Assembly (NCBI GenBank): GCA_028015205.1
Contig: CM051513.1
Location: forward strand, 48,736,841-48,800,840
Origin: Mytilisepta virgata
Lineage: Eukaryota > Mollusca > Bivalvia > Mytilida > Mytilidae
Length of the DNA stretch: 64,000 nucleotides
Direction: 5' to 3'
The notes beneath the pieces were generated by a model. It saw only the letters and a list, made by a program, of their open reading frames with translations, made no database searches and was not told the DNA's origin. Positions 23,099 through 35,545 of this stretch are shown piece by piece. Every line of letters starts with the position of its first letter. The first letter of the stretch is position 1. The translations under genes were made by a program, and so were the position numbers.

Positions 23099-24549
23099 TT
23101 AAGAGGCGGTCGGATGGGGGAATAATTTTTGTTAGGTCGTTCATGCGAACAACATCTACGCCTGCCACCCGAAGAACCACCTACTGTGGGATTGGAAACT
23201 ACTGCCGGATCCAATGGATCCCCCCAGATTGACTCTTCTTGTTCATTAGTCGTTGTGTCCATCTGCTCAGAGTCATCGACATCATCGTCGAACTCTGAGC
23301 AGAGATCCCTAAATGTATTAAATTTAAAAACTTTTTCTGCCTTAGTAAGGCGATTAGAAGTCTGTCTGTTTTTTGTTTTGTCAGCTGTAGTAGATCGTGA
23401 AGAATTCTGTGATGATGATGGTTTCAAAGGAGATTTCTGAGCGGATGATTTTGAAGACTTTTGTTTACCAGATTGTGTTTGCTTACCGCTAGCAGAATTG
23501 GTAGAGGTAAAAGACCCAGATGTTTGTGATGAATTTGACGCTGTAGATTGTCTGGGTTGAGACGTTTTCTCTTTAGAGGAACTTGGTTTTGAAATGAGTA
23601 CAGGGAATTCTGTTCCCTCGGGCCATGTAAAGTCAGTTTGTGTTTCAAAAGATCTAGTTTTTGGTGGAGATTTAACTTTATCAGCGTAAGAAGTGTTTGC
23701 ATTTGAGTTATTCGAGGCAGAGACCAGTCGTCGAGCTTCATGGTAACTGATATGATTGTCCACTTTAATTTTCTGTATTTCTAATTCCCTTTTGTAAAGT
23801 TCACAATTCCTAGAGTTAGCCAAATGCGATAAACCACAGTTAGAACATTTAGTGTCGTTCTGGCAATCAAAACTTGAATGACCTTCTAATGAGCATTTCA
23901 CACATGTCTCAGTACCCTTGCAAGAGCTCCTACCGTGTCCAAACTTTTGGCATTTGAAGCAACGGATAGGATTGGGTATATATTTGTCAACTCTTATTCT
24001 GTACGGGCCTATGTATATGTGGTCTGGAACATTGGAGAGTTCAAATGTAACTAAGTAAGTGTTCAATTTTAAAATTTTATCTGCAGATTTTTTGGTGAAT
24101 CGTTTGACCTTGGTAACATGTTGTGGTTTGAGTTCTTGGCAAATTTCTTCCTCAGATAATTCAAAAAGATCATGGTCTCTGTCTCGAATTACTCCCTGGC
24201 AAGAATTAAGAGTTCTGTGGGCAGTAACCGAGATTTGGATATCAGAAATTGAAGTTAGGGATAATAGGTTTTTTGATTGTTGTTGTCTGATACATTCTAC
24301 TAGAAGACTTCCATTTTTCAGTTTTGAAACTTTCCTAACTTGTCCAGCACAAGCCTGAATTGATTTGTTCAACAGGAAAGGTGAAATTTTTGTTATTGGT
24401 TTTTCATTGTTCAAACTTGTTATAACTAAAAATTTTGAGAATGTTCCAGAATCAGTATTCGGTAATTTCGTCGCGTGTCCATCATCATCATCACTATCTG
24501 TCAATTTTCGTTTAGAAGTGGTTGTGTTTGTTATATTTGGAAAAGCCAT
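23095..24549 (-). CDS. ORF1 (gag-like RNA-binding protein), copy D, intact
   Basis: 484 codons from ATG 24549 (context caccATGg). The N-terminal ~25 residues are polar and acidic (KRKLTDSDDDDG). A conserved middle holds 'LLSLTSISDIQISV', 'CQGVIRDRD' and 'KVKRFTKK'. Zinc knuckles CFKCQKFGHGRSSC, CVKCSLEGHSSFDC and the variant CSNCGLSHLANSRNC follow, and then a Ser/Lys/Gln-rich tail ending PIRPPLK. The stop overlaps the ORF2 start by ATGA. The open frame continues upstream of the ATG for about 34 codons. Confidence 0.93.
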   Translation of the reverse strand: MAFPNITNTTTSKRKLTDSDDDDGHATKLPNTDSGTFSKFLVITSLNNEKPITKISPFLLNKSIQACAGQVRKVSKLKNGSLLVECIRQQQSKNLLSLTSISDIQISVTAHRTLNSCQGVIRDRDHDLFELSEEEICQELKPQHVTKVKRFTKKSADKILKLNTYLVTFELSNVPDHIYIGPYRIRVDKYIPNPIRCFKCQKFGHGRSSCKGTETCVKCSLEGHSSFDCQNDTKCSNCGLSHLANSRNCELYKRELEIQKIKVDNHISYHEARRLVSASNNSNANTSYADKVKSPPKTRSFETQTDFTWPEGTEFPVLISKPSSSKEKTSQPRQSTASNSSQTSGSFTSTNSASGKQTQSGKQKSSKSSAQKSPLKPSSSQNSSRSTTADKTKNRQTSNRLTKAEKVFKFNTFRDLCSEFDDDVDDSEQMDTTTNEQEESIWGDPLDPAVVSNPTVGGSSGGRRRCCSHERPNKNYSPIRPPLK

Positions 24550-25009
24550 GGTGATATATATATGCTTCGTTACTCTTGCTCCCCGCCCACCTCGGAGCAG
24601 CATCAACACGATGTATGCCTGCCACATTTGTGACAAGCACCAGGGATACAAGAATAAGATACTCGCATGGAGTACCTCTCAATGGGCGCAAGCCTCGTGC
24701 CAGGGGTTGCCTGACGAGACAACCGCCCAAAGTAACATCCACACGATTGACCCATGAGCCACCGCCTTCTTGAACCCAACATATGTAAATGGTACTACTA
24801 TCGTACAGTTTGGAAACAGGTCAAGTTCAAGGGCTTGGCGTGACCAGCCGATTGGTCGAGACCGGGCCCATCCGACCTCCCGTTTCAGATAAAGTAAGGG
24901 CCAAAGTGGCGTGTCTCAGCCACCAGGATCCCGTCCTCTATCCTTACGGGTATCCACACACGGCAAACATGTGGCCTCATTAAGCCGAGGAAGCCTTGCC
25001 CCATTAGCC
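24550..25009 (-). promoter_or_regulatory. Partial 5' UTR of copy D (unit 2 only)
   Basis: Contains hairpin unit 2 at 24954-24974 and the region just upstream of ORF1. Unit 1 was lost by 5' truncation, so D probably lacks the full promoter region. Confidence 0.75.
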
Positions 25010-25297
25010 ACTGCTTGTAATTCGGTATTAAGTTTTACTTGACTATGTATAATACCATTTTTAACCAGGGTTGATGAGCCGCCAGCGGCTCTTTCATCCT
25101 TTTTAACTTGAGTGCTGTAAATCGAGTAATTTTTAATGTTTACATTATCGTTTTCTTTTAAATGTGTTTCCTGAAGACAAAAGGCAACAGGAAGGAAAGC
25201 TTGTACAAGTAACGATAGCTCTATTAAGTTAATTTTTAAACCCCGACAATTCCATTGTATTATGTTGTTTATTTTGTTGGAGGACGGATGGGAGAAT
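25010..25297. repeat. 288-bp direct duplication, right copy
   Basis: The second copy of 18812-19099. After it the ORF1 of copy C continues at 25298, which shows that the duplicated block is target DNA from C and not part of D. Confidence 0.93.
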
Positions 25298-26717
25298 AGT
25301 TCTTCTTTGGGTGTTCACGGGAAGAACTTCTGTGTCGTCCATCAGAAGCTTTGGAATCAGTAACTGGGCGTGTGGAATCCACAGATTGTACTATTGGATC
25401 CCCCCAGATTGACTGTATATCAGTGGTATCCATCTGCTCAGAGTCTTCATCGATATCATCGTCAAACTCCGAGCAGAGGTCTCGAAACTTGTTGAATTTT
25501 TGAGTTTTTTCAGCCTTCGAGAGGCGATTTGAATTGTTTTTGTTTTTTGATTTATCCTGTGATGAGGAACGTGCAGCTCTCTGTGATGGTGACGGTTTCT
25601 GAGGTGATTTTTTGTTTGAGGATGTAGAAGACCTTTGTTTCGGAGTTGGTTTTTGCTGAGTATTGACATTTGAAGAAAGAGAAGTGTCAGACGTTTGTGA
25701 AGAATTGGATGTAGACTGTTTAGGATGAGATTTTCCACTTGCTTGGTTGGGTTTGACGGTGAAAACCGGAAATTCTGTTCCGTCAGGCCAAGTGAAATCA
25801 GTTTGTGTGGCAAAGGATCTATTGGTTGTAGATGATTAAACTTTGTCAGCGTATGATGTTGTAGGAGTAGAGTTGTTAGAGGCAGAGACCATTTTTTTGG
25901 CTTCCTGATAGCTTATACCCTTTTCTACTTTAGTTTTCTGAATTTCAAGCTCTGTTTTGTAAAATTGGCAGTTTCTGGAATTGGCCATATGATCTTGTCC
26001 GCAATTTACACATTTAACGTGGCCGTCACAATCAAAATTGGAGTGGTCCTCTACAGAACATTTGACACACTTTTCAGTACCTCTACATGAACTCTTACCG
26101 TGCCCAAATTTCTGGCATTTGAAGCAACGGGTAGGGTTAGGTATGAAAGTGTCAACTTTGATTCTGTAGGGACCTATGAAGATATGTTCAGGCACACGGG
26201 TAAGGTCAAAAGTGATGAGATAAGTGTTAAGTTTAATAATATTACCTTCATGTCGTTTTGTAAACCTTTTAACTTTGGAAACATTTTGGGATTTCAATTC
26301 TTCACATATATCTTCTTCTGTCAAATCAGCTAAATCACGGTCTTGGTCTCTAATCACACCTTGGCATGCATTCAGTGATCTATGAGGTGTAACAGAGATG
26401 TGGACATCAGAAATTGTTGTAAGAGAGAGTAAATTTTTGGCCTGTTGTGATCTGAGACATTCAACTAGCAGATTTCCGTTTCTCATTTTTGTGACTTTTT
26501 TGAGCTGGCCGGCACAGCCTTGTAGTGTTTTTTGTATAACAAAAGGAGAAATTTTGGTGACAGGTTTTTGAGTGTTGACTGATGTAATTACTAAAAATTT
26601 TGGAAAATTGTCCGAAAAAGTATTTGGCAACTTAGCTGCATGTTCCTCATCATCACTGGTGTCTAATTTACATTTGTTTGTGGATTGGTTGTTTTGTTTT
26701 TTATTTTGAAATTCCAT
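25269..26717 (-). pseudogene. ORF1, copy C, one nonsense codon
   Basis: ATG at 26717 (caccATGg). The knuckles CFKCQKFGHGKSSC, CVKCSVEDHSNFDC and CVNCGQDHMANSRNC are intact. A TAA replaces a lysine codon at 25836-25838, shortly after the knuckles. Beyond it the same frame looks open to a TAA at 25269-25271. The last part lies in the duplicated 288-bp block. Confidence 0.9.
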
Positions 26718-28010
26718 GGTGAAATATATATGATTCGTTACCCTAGCTCCCCGCCCACCTCGGAGCAGCATCAACACGATGTATGCCTGCCACATTTGCG
26801 ACAACCATGATGCATTCATCGCCTTGATGCACTCTAGCATCCATGATGGATACCAGAATACATCAAAACGATGCACGCCTGCCACATCTGCGACAAGCAC
26901 TAGGGATACTAGAATAAGATACTCGCATGGAGTACCTTTTAATGGGCGCAAGCCTTGTGCTAGGGGTTGCCCAGCAAGACAACCGCCCAAGGTAACATCC
27001 ACACGATTGACCCATGAGCCACCGCCTTCTTGAATCCAACCTAATAAATGGTACTATTGTTGTACATTTTGGAAACAGGTCAAGTTCAAGGGCTTGGCGT
27101 GACCAGCCGATTGATCAGGACCGGGGCCATCCGACCGCCCGTTTCAGATAAAGTAAGGGCCAAAGTGGCGTGTTTCAGCCACCAGGATCCCGTCCTCTAT
27201 CCTTACGGGTATCCACACACGGCAAACATGTGGCCTCATTAAGCCGAGGAAGCCTTGCCCCATGAGCCACCGCCTTCTCCGTGTTTCCGTCAGTGGTCAT
27301 CTTCCAAGACCCAGGAACCCAAACATCAACCTAGATACAGTGTTAACACCCATCCAAGGTATCATTGAGGGCTCCCTTTGATCTTTTCAAACAACCACGA
27401 GAAAACAGCAGAGGGCAAGACATAACCAGTAAATGGCTGACCGGGACCATCGAGCCATTGTTTGAACTGGGTGTACAAATAATTTAAATTTTCCAAATTC
27501 AAAGTTCAAAAATGTATGTAACAAAAATAGTTGAAGGGGGAAAATATCATAAATAATATTTTAATTAAAAGGAGTTTAATAACTATGCTTTGGAATTAAA
27601 TCTTCAGAAATAATAAATAGAAAACAACAACAATAACAAAAAGGAATTTCAAACTGAAAAGCAAAAATTGAACCTGTTGAGTTTTGTGACCCATAAGCCA
27701 ACACCAATCCCATATCAGGAATTTAGAATTTAGACAACTGATTGAAGAAAGAGAAAAAATAAATAAATTATTGTAAGGAGATTGGTGTGACCAGCCGATT
27801 GACCGAATCGGGTCCATCCGGCCTCCCGTCTAGGTAAAGATTGTGCCCCAGATGGTGATCGGAACCGTTTTTCCGGCCATCCAGGAACACTCCCTATTAC
27901 CGACACGGGTTTGCGACACACGGCAAACATGTCGCCTCTTTAGGGGCCTCTTACGCCAAGCCGAGGAGCTGTGGGCCTATTCTATTGTGTCCCCGGGACC
28001 CACACGGGGG
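26718..28010 (-). promoter_or_regulatory. 5' UTR of copy C, with a 92-bp partial tandem duplication
   Basis: Hairpin unit 1 is at 27913-27935 and unit 2 at 27213-27233. Around 26769-26896 a block starting 'catcaa(c/a)acgatg' and ending 'tgcgacaa' occurs twice, 92 bp apart, with extra sequence between. This is not seen in the other copies. Confidence 0.8.
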
Positions 28011-28203
28011 TATTGAAAGTTGAATAAACAGTAAAACTAAAATCACAGTCGAACATCATTTAGAAATAATATCACAGATACGCTATTTAATTAACAATGT
28101 CAACATATATACAATATTCAGTAAACATAAAATCACTTCAAATAATAATAACAGAGTTTAACATAATGACCAATAACTATACTCAAGAACATAGCATAAT
28201 AAT

Positions 28204-28583
28204 CTATATTCTGGAGTATAGTCCTACGTCTTTCAAATATTGTAAAAGACGGTCGCCAGCGACCACCGTAAATAAATCTTTCATATTGTTGACTGTGTAC
28301 TACCGACAAATTATGTCGGATTTATCTACACAGTCAATTAAAAGGTGTTTAACAGAGTACCGACATTGGCATGGAATACTCAGGAGCCGGCTGACTCTCT
28401 AAAATAAAAGAATGAGCCGTCCTGGTGTGTCCAATGCGACATCTGGTCAAAACAACTTGATCTCTTCGATTTTTGGCGAAAAAATAAACATAAACAATCT
28501 TGCCAACAGTTGGCTCTATAGAATGTAATTTATTGTCTGTAAGCAGATCCCATCGGGACTGCCACAAACGTAAAACATATTTG
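28204..28583 (-). pseudogene. ORF2 C-terminal fragment, copy B
   Basis: It encodes the region around 'WDLLTDNKLHSIEPTVGK', 'TRCRIGHTRT' and the C-terminal Cys/His segment. A 2-nt deletion near 28378 and an insertion near 28490 break the frame. It ends at the insertion point of copy E. Confidence 0.88.
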
Positions 28584-28893
28584 ATTGATTGATTGAATAT
28601 TTTTTAACGCCGAGCTGGCGATATTGCAGCCAATATCACGGCGAGAACTAATTTCAATGGAGGTGGTTAAAATTTAACACAACATGTAAAACCAATAGAC
28701 TATTTACAAGTAAAATATGGCAGTATAAACAATAAAAATGTCAGACAAAACGTTACAAAAAATTTACAATATCACAGACTTGAATAATATCACAGAAACG
28801 CTATCAGATAATACAAACAGTGAAATAAAATTATAACATATAACAAATTAAAATTCTCGATAAGGACTATAATCACGAATACAGTCAGACAGA

Positions 28894-31800
28894 CTATATT
28901 CTCGAGTATAGTCCAACGTCCTTCAAATATTGTAGTATTTGGTTGCCAGCAACCTTTGTAAATAAATCTTTCATATTGTTGACTGTGTAGTATCGACAAA
29001 TAATGTCGGACTTATCTACACAGTCAATTAAAAGATGTTTAATACTATGTCGACATTGGCATGGTATACACTCAGGAGGCGGCTCACTCTCTAAAATGAA
29101 AGAATGAGTCGTCCTGGTGTGGCCAATGCGACATCTTGTTAAAACAACTTGATCTCGGCGGCATTTGCCGAAAAAACAGACATTCTTGCCAACAGTTGGC
29201 TCTATAGAATGAAGTTTATTGTCTGTAAGCAGATCCCACTGGGACTGCCACAGACGCAAAACATACTGATAAATTAAAGGTTTAAAATCAGAGTAAGGCA
29301 CTGACATATTAGTAATGGGGTCTTCTAGAGCATCCTTCGCTATTCTATCTACGACTGTGTTTCCCTTTATACCAACATGACTTGGTATCCAGAGAAAAAC
29401 TACTTCTTTACCCAAAACAGAAAGTCTTTTATAAAACTCTATGATGTGTGAAATTAAAGAATTTCTATATTTCTGACCTTCTATGGCCAATAAGCATGAA
29501 AGAGAATCAGAACAAATTAGAAAGTTTTCTTTGTCAGAAGATCTAATGAATTTTAAGGCAAGAACAATAGCTCTTGCTTCAGCTGTAAATATAGAACTGG
29601 AAGATGGAAGACGAAGAGTCGCTGCCCGCTGTCCATAAACAGCAGCAGCAGCCACTTTATCTCCGTCTTTTGATCCATCAGTATAAATTGTATCAAACCC
29701 TTGAAAATTTGATTTAATTTCAGCAAACTGTTGCTGAATTTCAATGGGGTTAGTTTCTGACTTTTTATGTTTTCTGATGTCAAAAATGAATTTTGGTTTT
29801 GGTACAAGCCAAGGTGGCGATTGCGGTATATCAATAGGAGCTATTTCATCAAGATTGATGTTACAACCAAAAATATGTGGTTTCATCCGAATACCAAATG
29901 GCGGAATTTTATTTTGATATTGTTCAAATATGTCCTCATAGAGCGGATTGAAAACACAGTCGTAGGCAGGATTTGAAGGGTATGCTTTTAGCTTGGTTAT
30001 GTATTGTAAACCAAGTTTTATCCTACGGTTATAAAGAGACGGCTCGTTCGCTTCTACGTATAAACTCTCCACAGGAGATGTTCTGAACGCCCCCAAGGCC
30101 AAACGTAGGCCTTGGTGGTGAACAGTATCTAACATTTTTATATAGGATTTGCGAGTAGATCCATATATAATGGAACCATAATCAAGTTTCGATCTAACTA
30201 AAGATCGATATAAATTTAGTAAAATACTTTTATCAGCACCCCAGTCAGTGCTAGAAACAACTTTTAAAATGTCCAATGCTTTCAAGCATTTAGCTTTAAG
30301 CATTTTGATATGGGGTAGAAAGGTGAGTTTGTTATCGAACAGAAGTCCAAGGAATTTGGTTTCTTTGACAACTTTGATAGGTTCATTATAGAGTTTGAGT
30401 TCAGGGTCTAGATGTAACTTTCTTTTATTACAGAAATGCATGCAGACAGTTTTTGAGCTAGAAAATTTAAATCCATTTTCCATAGCCCATTTTTCAATTT
30501 TATTAAGAGATAACTGTAGTTGCCGTTCAATAGTGTTCATGTTTTTGCCTCTGTAACAAATCAAAAAATCATCCACATAGAGAGAGCCTTCAACATTATT
30601 TTGTAATGTTTTAGCCAAACTATTTATTTTTATGCTGAATAGAGTAACAGAGAGGATACTTCCCTGAGGAACACCCATCTCTTGTTCAAAAGGGTCAGAC
30701 ATTGTAGTATTAACCTTGACTTTAAACTGTCTGTCTGACAAGAAGTTATCAATAAATGAGGGTAATCTACCTTTCAACCCCATATCATTTAAGTCTTTTA
30801 AAATTCCATATTTCCAAGTGGTGTCGTATGCTTTTTCAAGGTCGAAAAAGACCGACACCACGTGTTCACCTTTAGCAAACCCGTTGCGTATGAAAGACTC
30901 GAAGCGAACAAGATGATCTAACGTGCTTCTGCCCTGGCGGAATCCACACTGTATATTGGACAGGAGACCATTGGTCTCGAGGAACCAGACAAGGCGGTCG
31001 TTGATCATCCGTTCCATCGTCTTGCACACGCAACTTGTGAGGGCAATTGGCCGATAATTCGACGATTCAAAATGATCTTTTCCAGGTTTGGGAATAGGGA
31101 CAACTGTGGCTTGCTTCCAGATGGAAGGCAAGTCACCAGATACCCATACTGTATTGAGGAGATGCAAAAGAGTTTCTAAACACGTATCCGGAAGGTGTTT
31201 TAGAAGTTTATAATGAATATCATCCGGGCCACATGCTGTGTCATGGGCCTTTGCTAGAGAATTTTTGAGTTCATCAAGAGAGAAAGGACGGTTGTAGTCT
31301 TCTGAATTATTTGATCGAAAGTTGAGTTTGTTTTTTTCGGTTCGGTTTTTAATACGTTGAAATTCCTGAGAGTAATTTTGAGAAGAAGAATTTTTAGAAA
31401 AGGTTTCACCAAGTTTTTGAGAGATCTCATTTTCTGATGTTAAAAGGGTCTGGCCATCTTTTAGGTGGTGAAGATTAGCTTTCCTGTTTTTACCGTTAAT
31501 TTTTTGTATAAAGTTCCAAACTTTGTTCATTGGTGTATGAGAATTTAGTTTTGAGACGAAGTTTTGCCAAGACTTACGTCTCTTTTGTTTGAATGTTCTA
31601 CGTGCTTTTGCGCGGAATATACGGATGTTACTTAAGTTATTTTGGGTTGGATGCATATTGAATCGTCGTTCGGCCTTCTTCCTATTTTTCTTCGCCTCCT
31701 CACAATCATCGTCAAACCATGGTTTGCTAGGTTGTTTTGGAATTGTCGAGGTTTTAGGAATGGTTCTCTCAGCTATCGATACTAACGTTTCATTAAATTT

Positions 31801-32614
31801 AAGTACTGGACTAATAACATTATCAAAAGTATCTTCCTTCAGTTCATCTCGACAAAGTTGCTCGAACAAAGGCCAATTGGCCTTGTCAAATTTCCAGCGT
31901 GCAACTCTCTCGGATGACGTGGGAAACAAATTTTCCAAAATAATGGGAAAATGATCGCTTCCACACAAGTCATCATGGACTTGCCATGAGTAATCTAGTA
32001 ACAAAGAAGGGTCACAGATCGTTAGATCGATAGCCGAGTAAGAACCATTCCCCGGATGGAGATAGGTATCTGATCCATCATTGAAAATGCACAAGCTTTC
32101 CTGGTTTAAAAAATCTTCTCTCTTTTTTCCCCTATCATTTTGAGAGTTACTGCCCCAAATGGGATTATGGGTGTTAAAATCGCCCATAAGAAGAAAAGGA
32201 GCAGGTAACTGATCAGTTAAATGTTTTAACTGATTAATTTCCAGAGGGGTATTCGGTTAAATGTTTTAACTGATTAATTTCCAGAGGGGTATTCGGAGGA
32301 AGATAGACTGAACATAAAGTTATGGTCTTTTTAAGAGAGAGGCGTACAGCAACTGCTTGCAAGTTAGTATTAAGTTTTATTCGACTATGAATTATATCAT
32401 TTTTAACAAGGATTGATGAGCCGCCAGCAGCTCTTTCATCCTTTTTAACGTGGGTGCTGTAGAGAGAGTAATTTTTAATATTAACTGTATCGTTTTCTTT
32501 TAAGTGAGTTTCCTGAAGACAAAAAGCAACAGGAAGGAAAGCTTGTACAAGTAATGATAACTCTATTAAATTAATTTTCAAACCTCGACAATTCCACTGT
32601 ATTATATTATTCAT
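28894..32614 (-). pseudogene. ORF2, copy E, broken by a 40-bp tandem duplication
   Basis: ATG at 32614 overlaps ORF1 (ATGA). The only break seen is a 40-bp tandem duplication (32217-32256 and 32257-32296) inside the endonuclease, which shifts the frame. After it about 1097 codons run open through RT (YVDD) and RNase H to the normal stop. Confidence 0.94.
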
Positions 32615-34050
32615 TTTAAGGGTGGTCGGATGGGGGAGTAGTTGTTTCTAGGTTGTTCATTCGAAGAACTTCTTCGCCTCCCACCCGGAACGCTAGAGTC
32701 TCTGATGGAGTGAGAGTCTCTAGATGGGACTGATGAATCATCCCATATCGACTCCAAAGGATCATTCGTATCCATTTGTTCGGAGTCGTCATCGTCGACA
32801 AACTCCGAACAAAGATCTCGAAATCTACTGAACTTATTTTTTTCGGCCTTTGAGAGTCTACCAGAAGATTGTGTATTTTTGGATTTATCTATTTTCGATG
32901 GTTGTGCATTTTTCTGTGACGATGAGGGTTTTTGAGGTGATTTTTGTTTTGAAGACGTGGAAGTCCTTTTCGTGGGAATTGGTTTTGTATGATTAGTGTT
33001 GGAGTTTGATTGGACAAAAGTTTGAGATGTTTGGGAGGAGTTTGATGTGGATGTTTTTGTTTGAGAGGTTGACCCTTTTGATTGACAAGATGTAGGTACA
33101 GGTATTGGGAGTTCTGCACCATCAGGCCACATGTATTCAGTTTGAGTAGCAAAAGACCTGGTAATTTTGGGAGATTTAACTTTGTCAGCGTAAGAGGTTG
33201 TTGGAACGGAGTTATTCGATGCAGAGACCACTTTTTTAGCTTCTTGATAGCTGATGTTTTTTTCGGTTTTTGTTTTTTGAATTTCCATTTCTTTTTTATA
33301 AAACTCGCAGTTTCGAGAGTTTGCCAAATGATCTAATCCACAGTTAGCACATTTAATTGTACCGTCACAATCAAAGTTGGAATGGCCCTCAACAGAACAT
33401 TTGACACATTTTTCGGTACCGCGACAAGAACTCCTACCGTGTCCAAATTTCTGGCATTTGAAACAACGGATAGGGTTAGGTACGTATGTGTCAACTCTGA
33501 TTCTGTAAGGTCCTATGTAGATATGTTCCGGTACAGTTGTCAGATTAAATGTGATTAGGTATGTATTTAATTTCACAATTTTGCCTTCATATTTCTTGGT
33601 GAATCTTTTGACCTTTGATACCTGTTGAGATTGAAGTTCTTCCTGGATTTCTTCTTCTGATAGTTCGTACAAGTCGTGGTCTCTGTCTCGAATAACTCCC
33701 ATGCAAGAATTGAGTTTGCGATGTGGAGTTCACGAGATTTGAATATCTGAAATACAAGTTAAAGAGAGAAGATTTTTAGACTGTTGTGGCCTACTACATT
33801 CTACTAAAACACTTCCATTTCTCATTTTTGACACCTTGTTAACCTGTCCAGCTCGGCTCTGAATTGTTTTTTGTAAAAGAAAAGGAGAAACTTTGGTTAA
33901 AGGTTTTTCGGAATTTTGACTTGTTAATACCAAAAATTTTGCAAAATTGTCAGAAGTTGTATTTTGAATTTTTGTCAAGTGTTCCTCATCGTCACTACAA
34001 CTAAATTTACGTTTGGAGGTTGTTTTCGGGGGGTTTTCTGAAATCGCCAT
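32611..34050 (-). pseudogene. ORF1, copy E, one nonsense codon
   Basis: ATG at 34050. A TGA at 33730-33732 interrupts the frame just before the 'VIRDRD' block. The frame is otherwise continuous. Knuckles CFKCQKFGHGRSSC, CVKCSVEGHSNFDC and CANCGLDHLANSRNC are present. The conserved CQGVI reads CMGVI. Confidence 0.9.
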
Positions 34051-35237
34051 GGTGATTGTATAGTGATTCGTTACCCCTGCTCCCCGCCCGCCTCGGAGCA
34101 GCACCAATATGATGTATACTTGCCGCAGTTGCGACAAGCACTAGGGCTACAGGGATAAGATACTCGCATAGAGCACTTCTGTTCGGACGCAAGCTTCGTG
34201 CCAGGGGTTGCCTAGCGAAACAACCGTCCAAAGTATCATCTACACGATTGACCCATAAGCCACCGCCTTCTTGAACCGACTTATATAAATGGTACTATTG
34301 CTGTACATTTTGGTAACAGGAGAGTTCAAGGGCTTGGCGTGACCAGCCGATTGGTCAGGACCGGGCCCATCCGACCGCCCGTTTAAGATAAAGTAAGGGC
34401 CAAAGTGGCGTGTTTCAGCCACCAGGATCCCGTCCTCTATCCTTACGGGTATCCACACACGGCAAACATGTGGCCTCATTAAGCCGAGGAAGCTTTGTCC
34501 CATAAGCCACCGCCTTCTCTGCGCCTCCATCAGTGGATATCATCCCAGGCCCCAGAACCCAAACATCAACCTACAGCGATACATGCACACCACCCATCCC
34601 ATCCCATTGTACCTCGGTTTCATTTAGGGTTCATTTGGGCCTTTTCAAACAACCACGAGAAAACAGCAGAGGGCTAGACATGGCCATTTACTAGCTGAAC
34701 CGGGACCATCCAGCCATTCTTGGAGCCAGTTATATATTTAAATTCAAATAATAAACCAAAACGAAATCCAAACAAAGGAGAAATCATAACATAAGCGGAG
34801 TTGAAAACAATGGAACAAAATATATCTTTAATTATAGTAGCGAAACAATAAATAAGTCAATAAATAGCGAACAAATAATAATAAGAATTTTGACCCTGTT
34901 GAATTTTGTGACCCTTAAGCCAACACCAATCCTCAATTCAGCAATTTAGAATTTCAATCATATATGTTGAGGGAGTGAAAAAAAAATAATAATACATTGT
35001 TGGGAAGGATTGGCGTGACCAGCCGATTGACCGAATCGGGTCCATCCGGCCTCCCGTCTAGGTAAAGATTGTGCCCCAGATGGTGATCGGAACCGTTTAT
35101 CCGGCCATCCAGGAACACTCCCTATACCGACACGGGTTTGCGACACACGGCAAACATGTCGCCTCTTTAGGGGCCTCTTACGCCAAGCCGAGGAGCTGTG
35201 GGCCTATTCTATTGTGTCCCCGGGACCCACACGGGGG
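34051..35237 (-). promoter_or_regulatory. 5' UTR of copy E
   Basis: Hairpin unit 1 at 35140-35162 and unit 2 at 34453-34473, with the AT-rich linker between. Complete GC-rich 5' terminus. Confidence 0.75.
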
Positions 35238-35250
35238 TAAAACATATTTG

Positions 35251-35545
35251 TGAATTAAAGGTTTAAAATCAGAATAAGGCACGGACATATTAGTAATGGG
35301 GTCATCTAACGCATCCTTCGCTAAACTATCTACGACTGTGTTTCCCTTAATACCAACATAACCTGGTATCCAGAAAAAAAAAGTATTTCTTTGCCCATTT
35401 GGACGTCTTTTATAAAATTCCATAATATAAGCAATTAAAGGGTTTTTATATTTCTGACTTTCTATAGCCAATAAACATGAAAGAAAATCTGAACAAATAA
35501 GAAATGTCAGTTTTTTTAGATGTTCTTGCAAATTTTAGAGCAAGA
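35251..35545 (-). pseudogene. ORF2 RNase H fragment, copy B
   Basis: Encodes part of RNase H: 'LICSDFLSCLLAI', the 'IPGYVGIKGNTVVDSLAKDAL' region and 'VPYSDFKPLI'. The normally conserved SDS and PSH are SDF and PGY. Small indels break the frame. The piece ends at the insertion of copy F. Confidence 0.88.

Larger units (their letters stand above)
19100..25009 (-). mobile_element. LINE copy D: 5'-truncated, flanked by a 288-bp duplication
   Basis: 5.9 kb, inserted in copy C at its ORF1/ORF2 junction. The 3' tail starts at 19100 and the hairpin is at 19122-19157. The 5' end stops inside 5' UTR unit 2 (after 'cccattagcc'), so unit 1 and the GC-rich terminus are missing. Instead of a 10-15-bp duplication, both sides carry the same 288 bp of copy C. 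Confidence 0.93.
15079..28010 (-). mobile_element. LINE copy C: full length, inserted in B, itself holding D
   Basis: 13-bp target-site duplication tattgaaagttga at 15066-15078 and 28011-28023. The element's own sequence is 15079-19099 plus 25298-28010, about 6.7 kb. The middle is copy D with its duplicated target. The 3' hairpin is at 15106-15140 (cgccgtg/cacggcg). The target is the 3' UTR of copy B. Confidence 0.95.
28584..35237 (-). mobile_element. LINE copy E: full length, inserted in B
   Basis: 6654 bp with a 13-bp target-site duplication taaaacatatttg (28571-28583 and 35238-35250) inside the RNase H coding part of copy B. The 3' hairpin is at 28608-28643 (arms cgccgag/cacggcg, one mismatch). 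The 5' end is complete. Confidence 0.96.
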
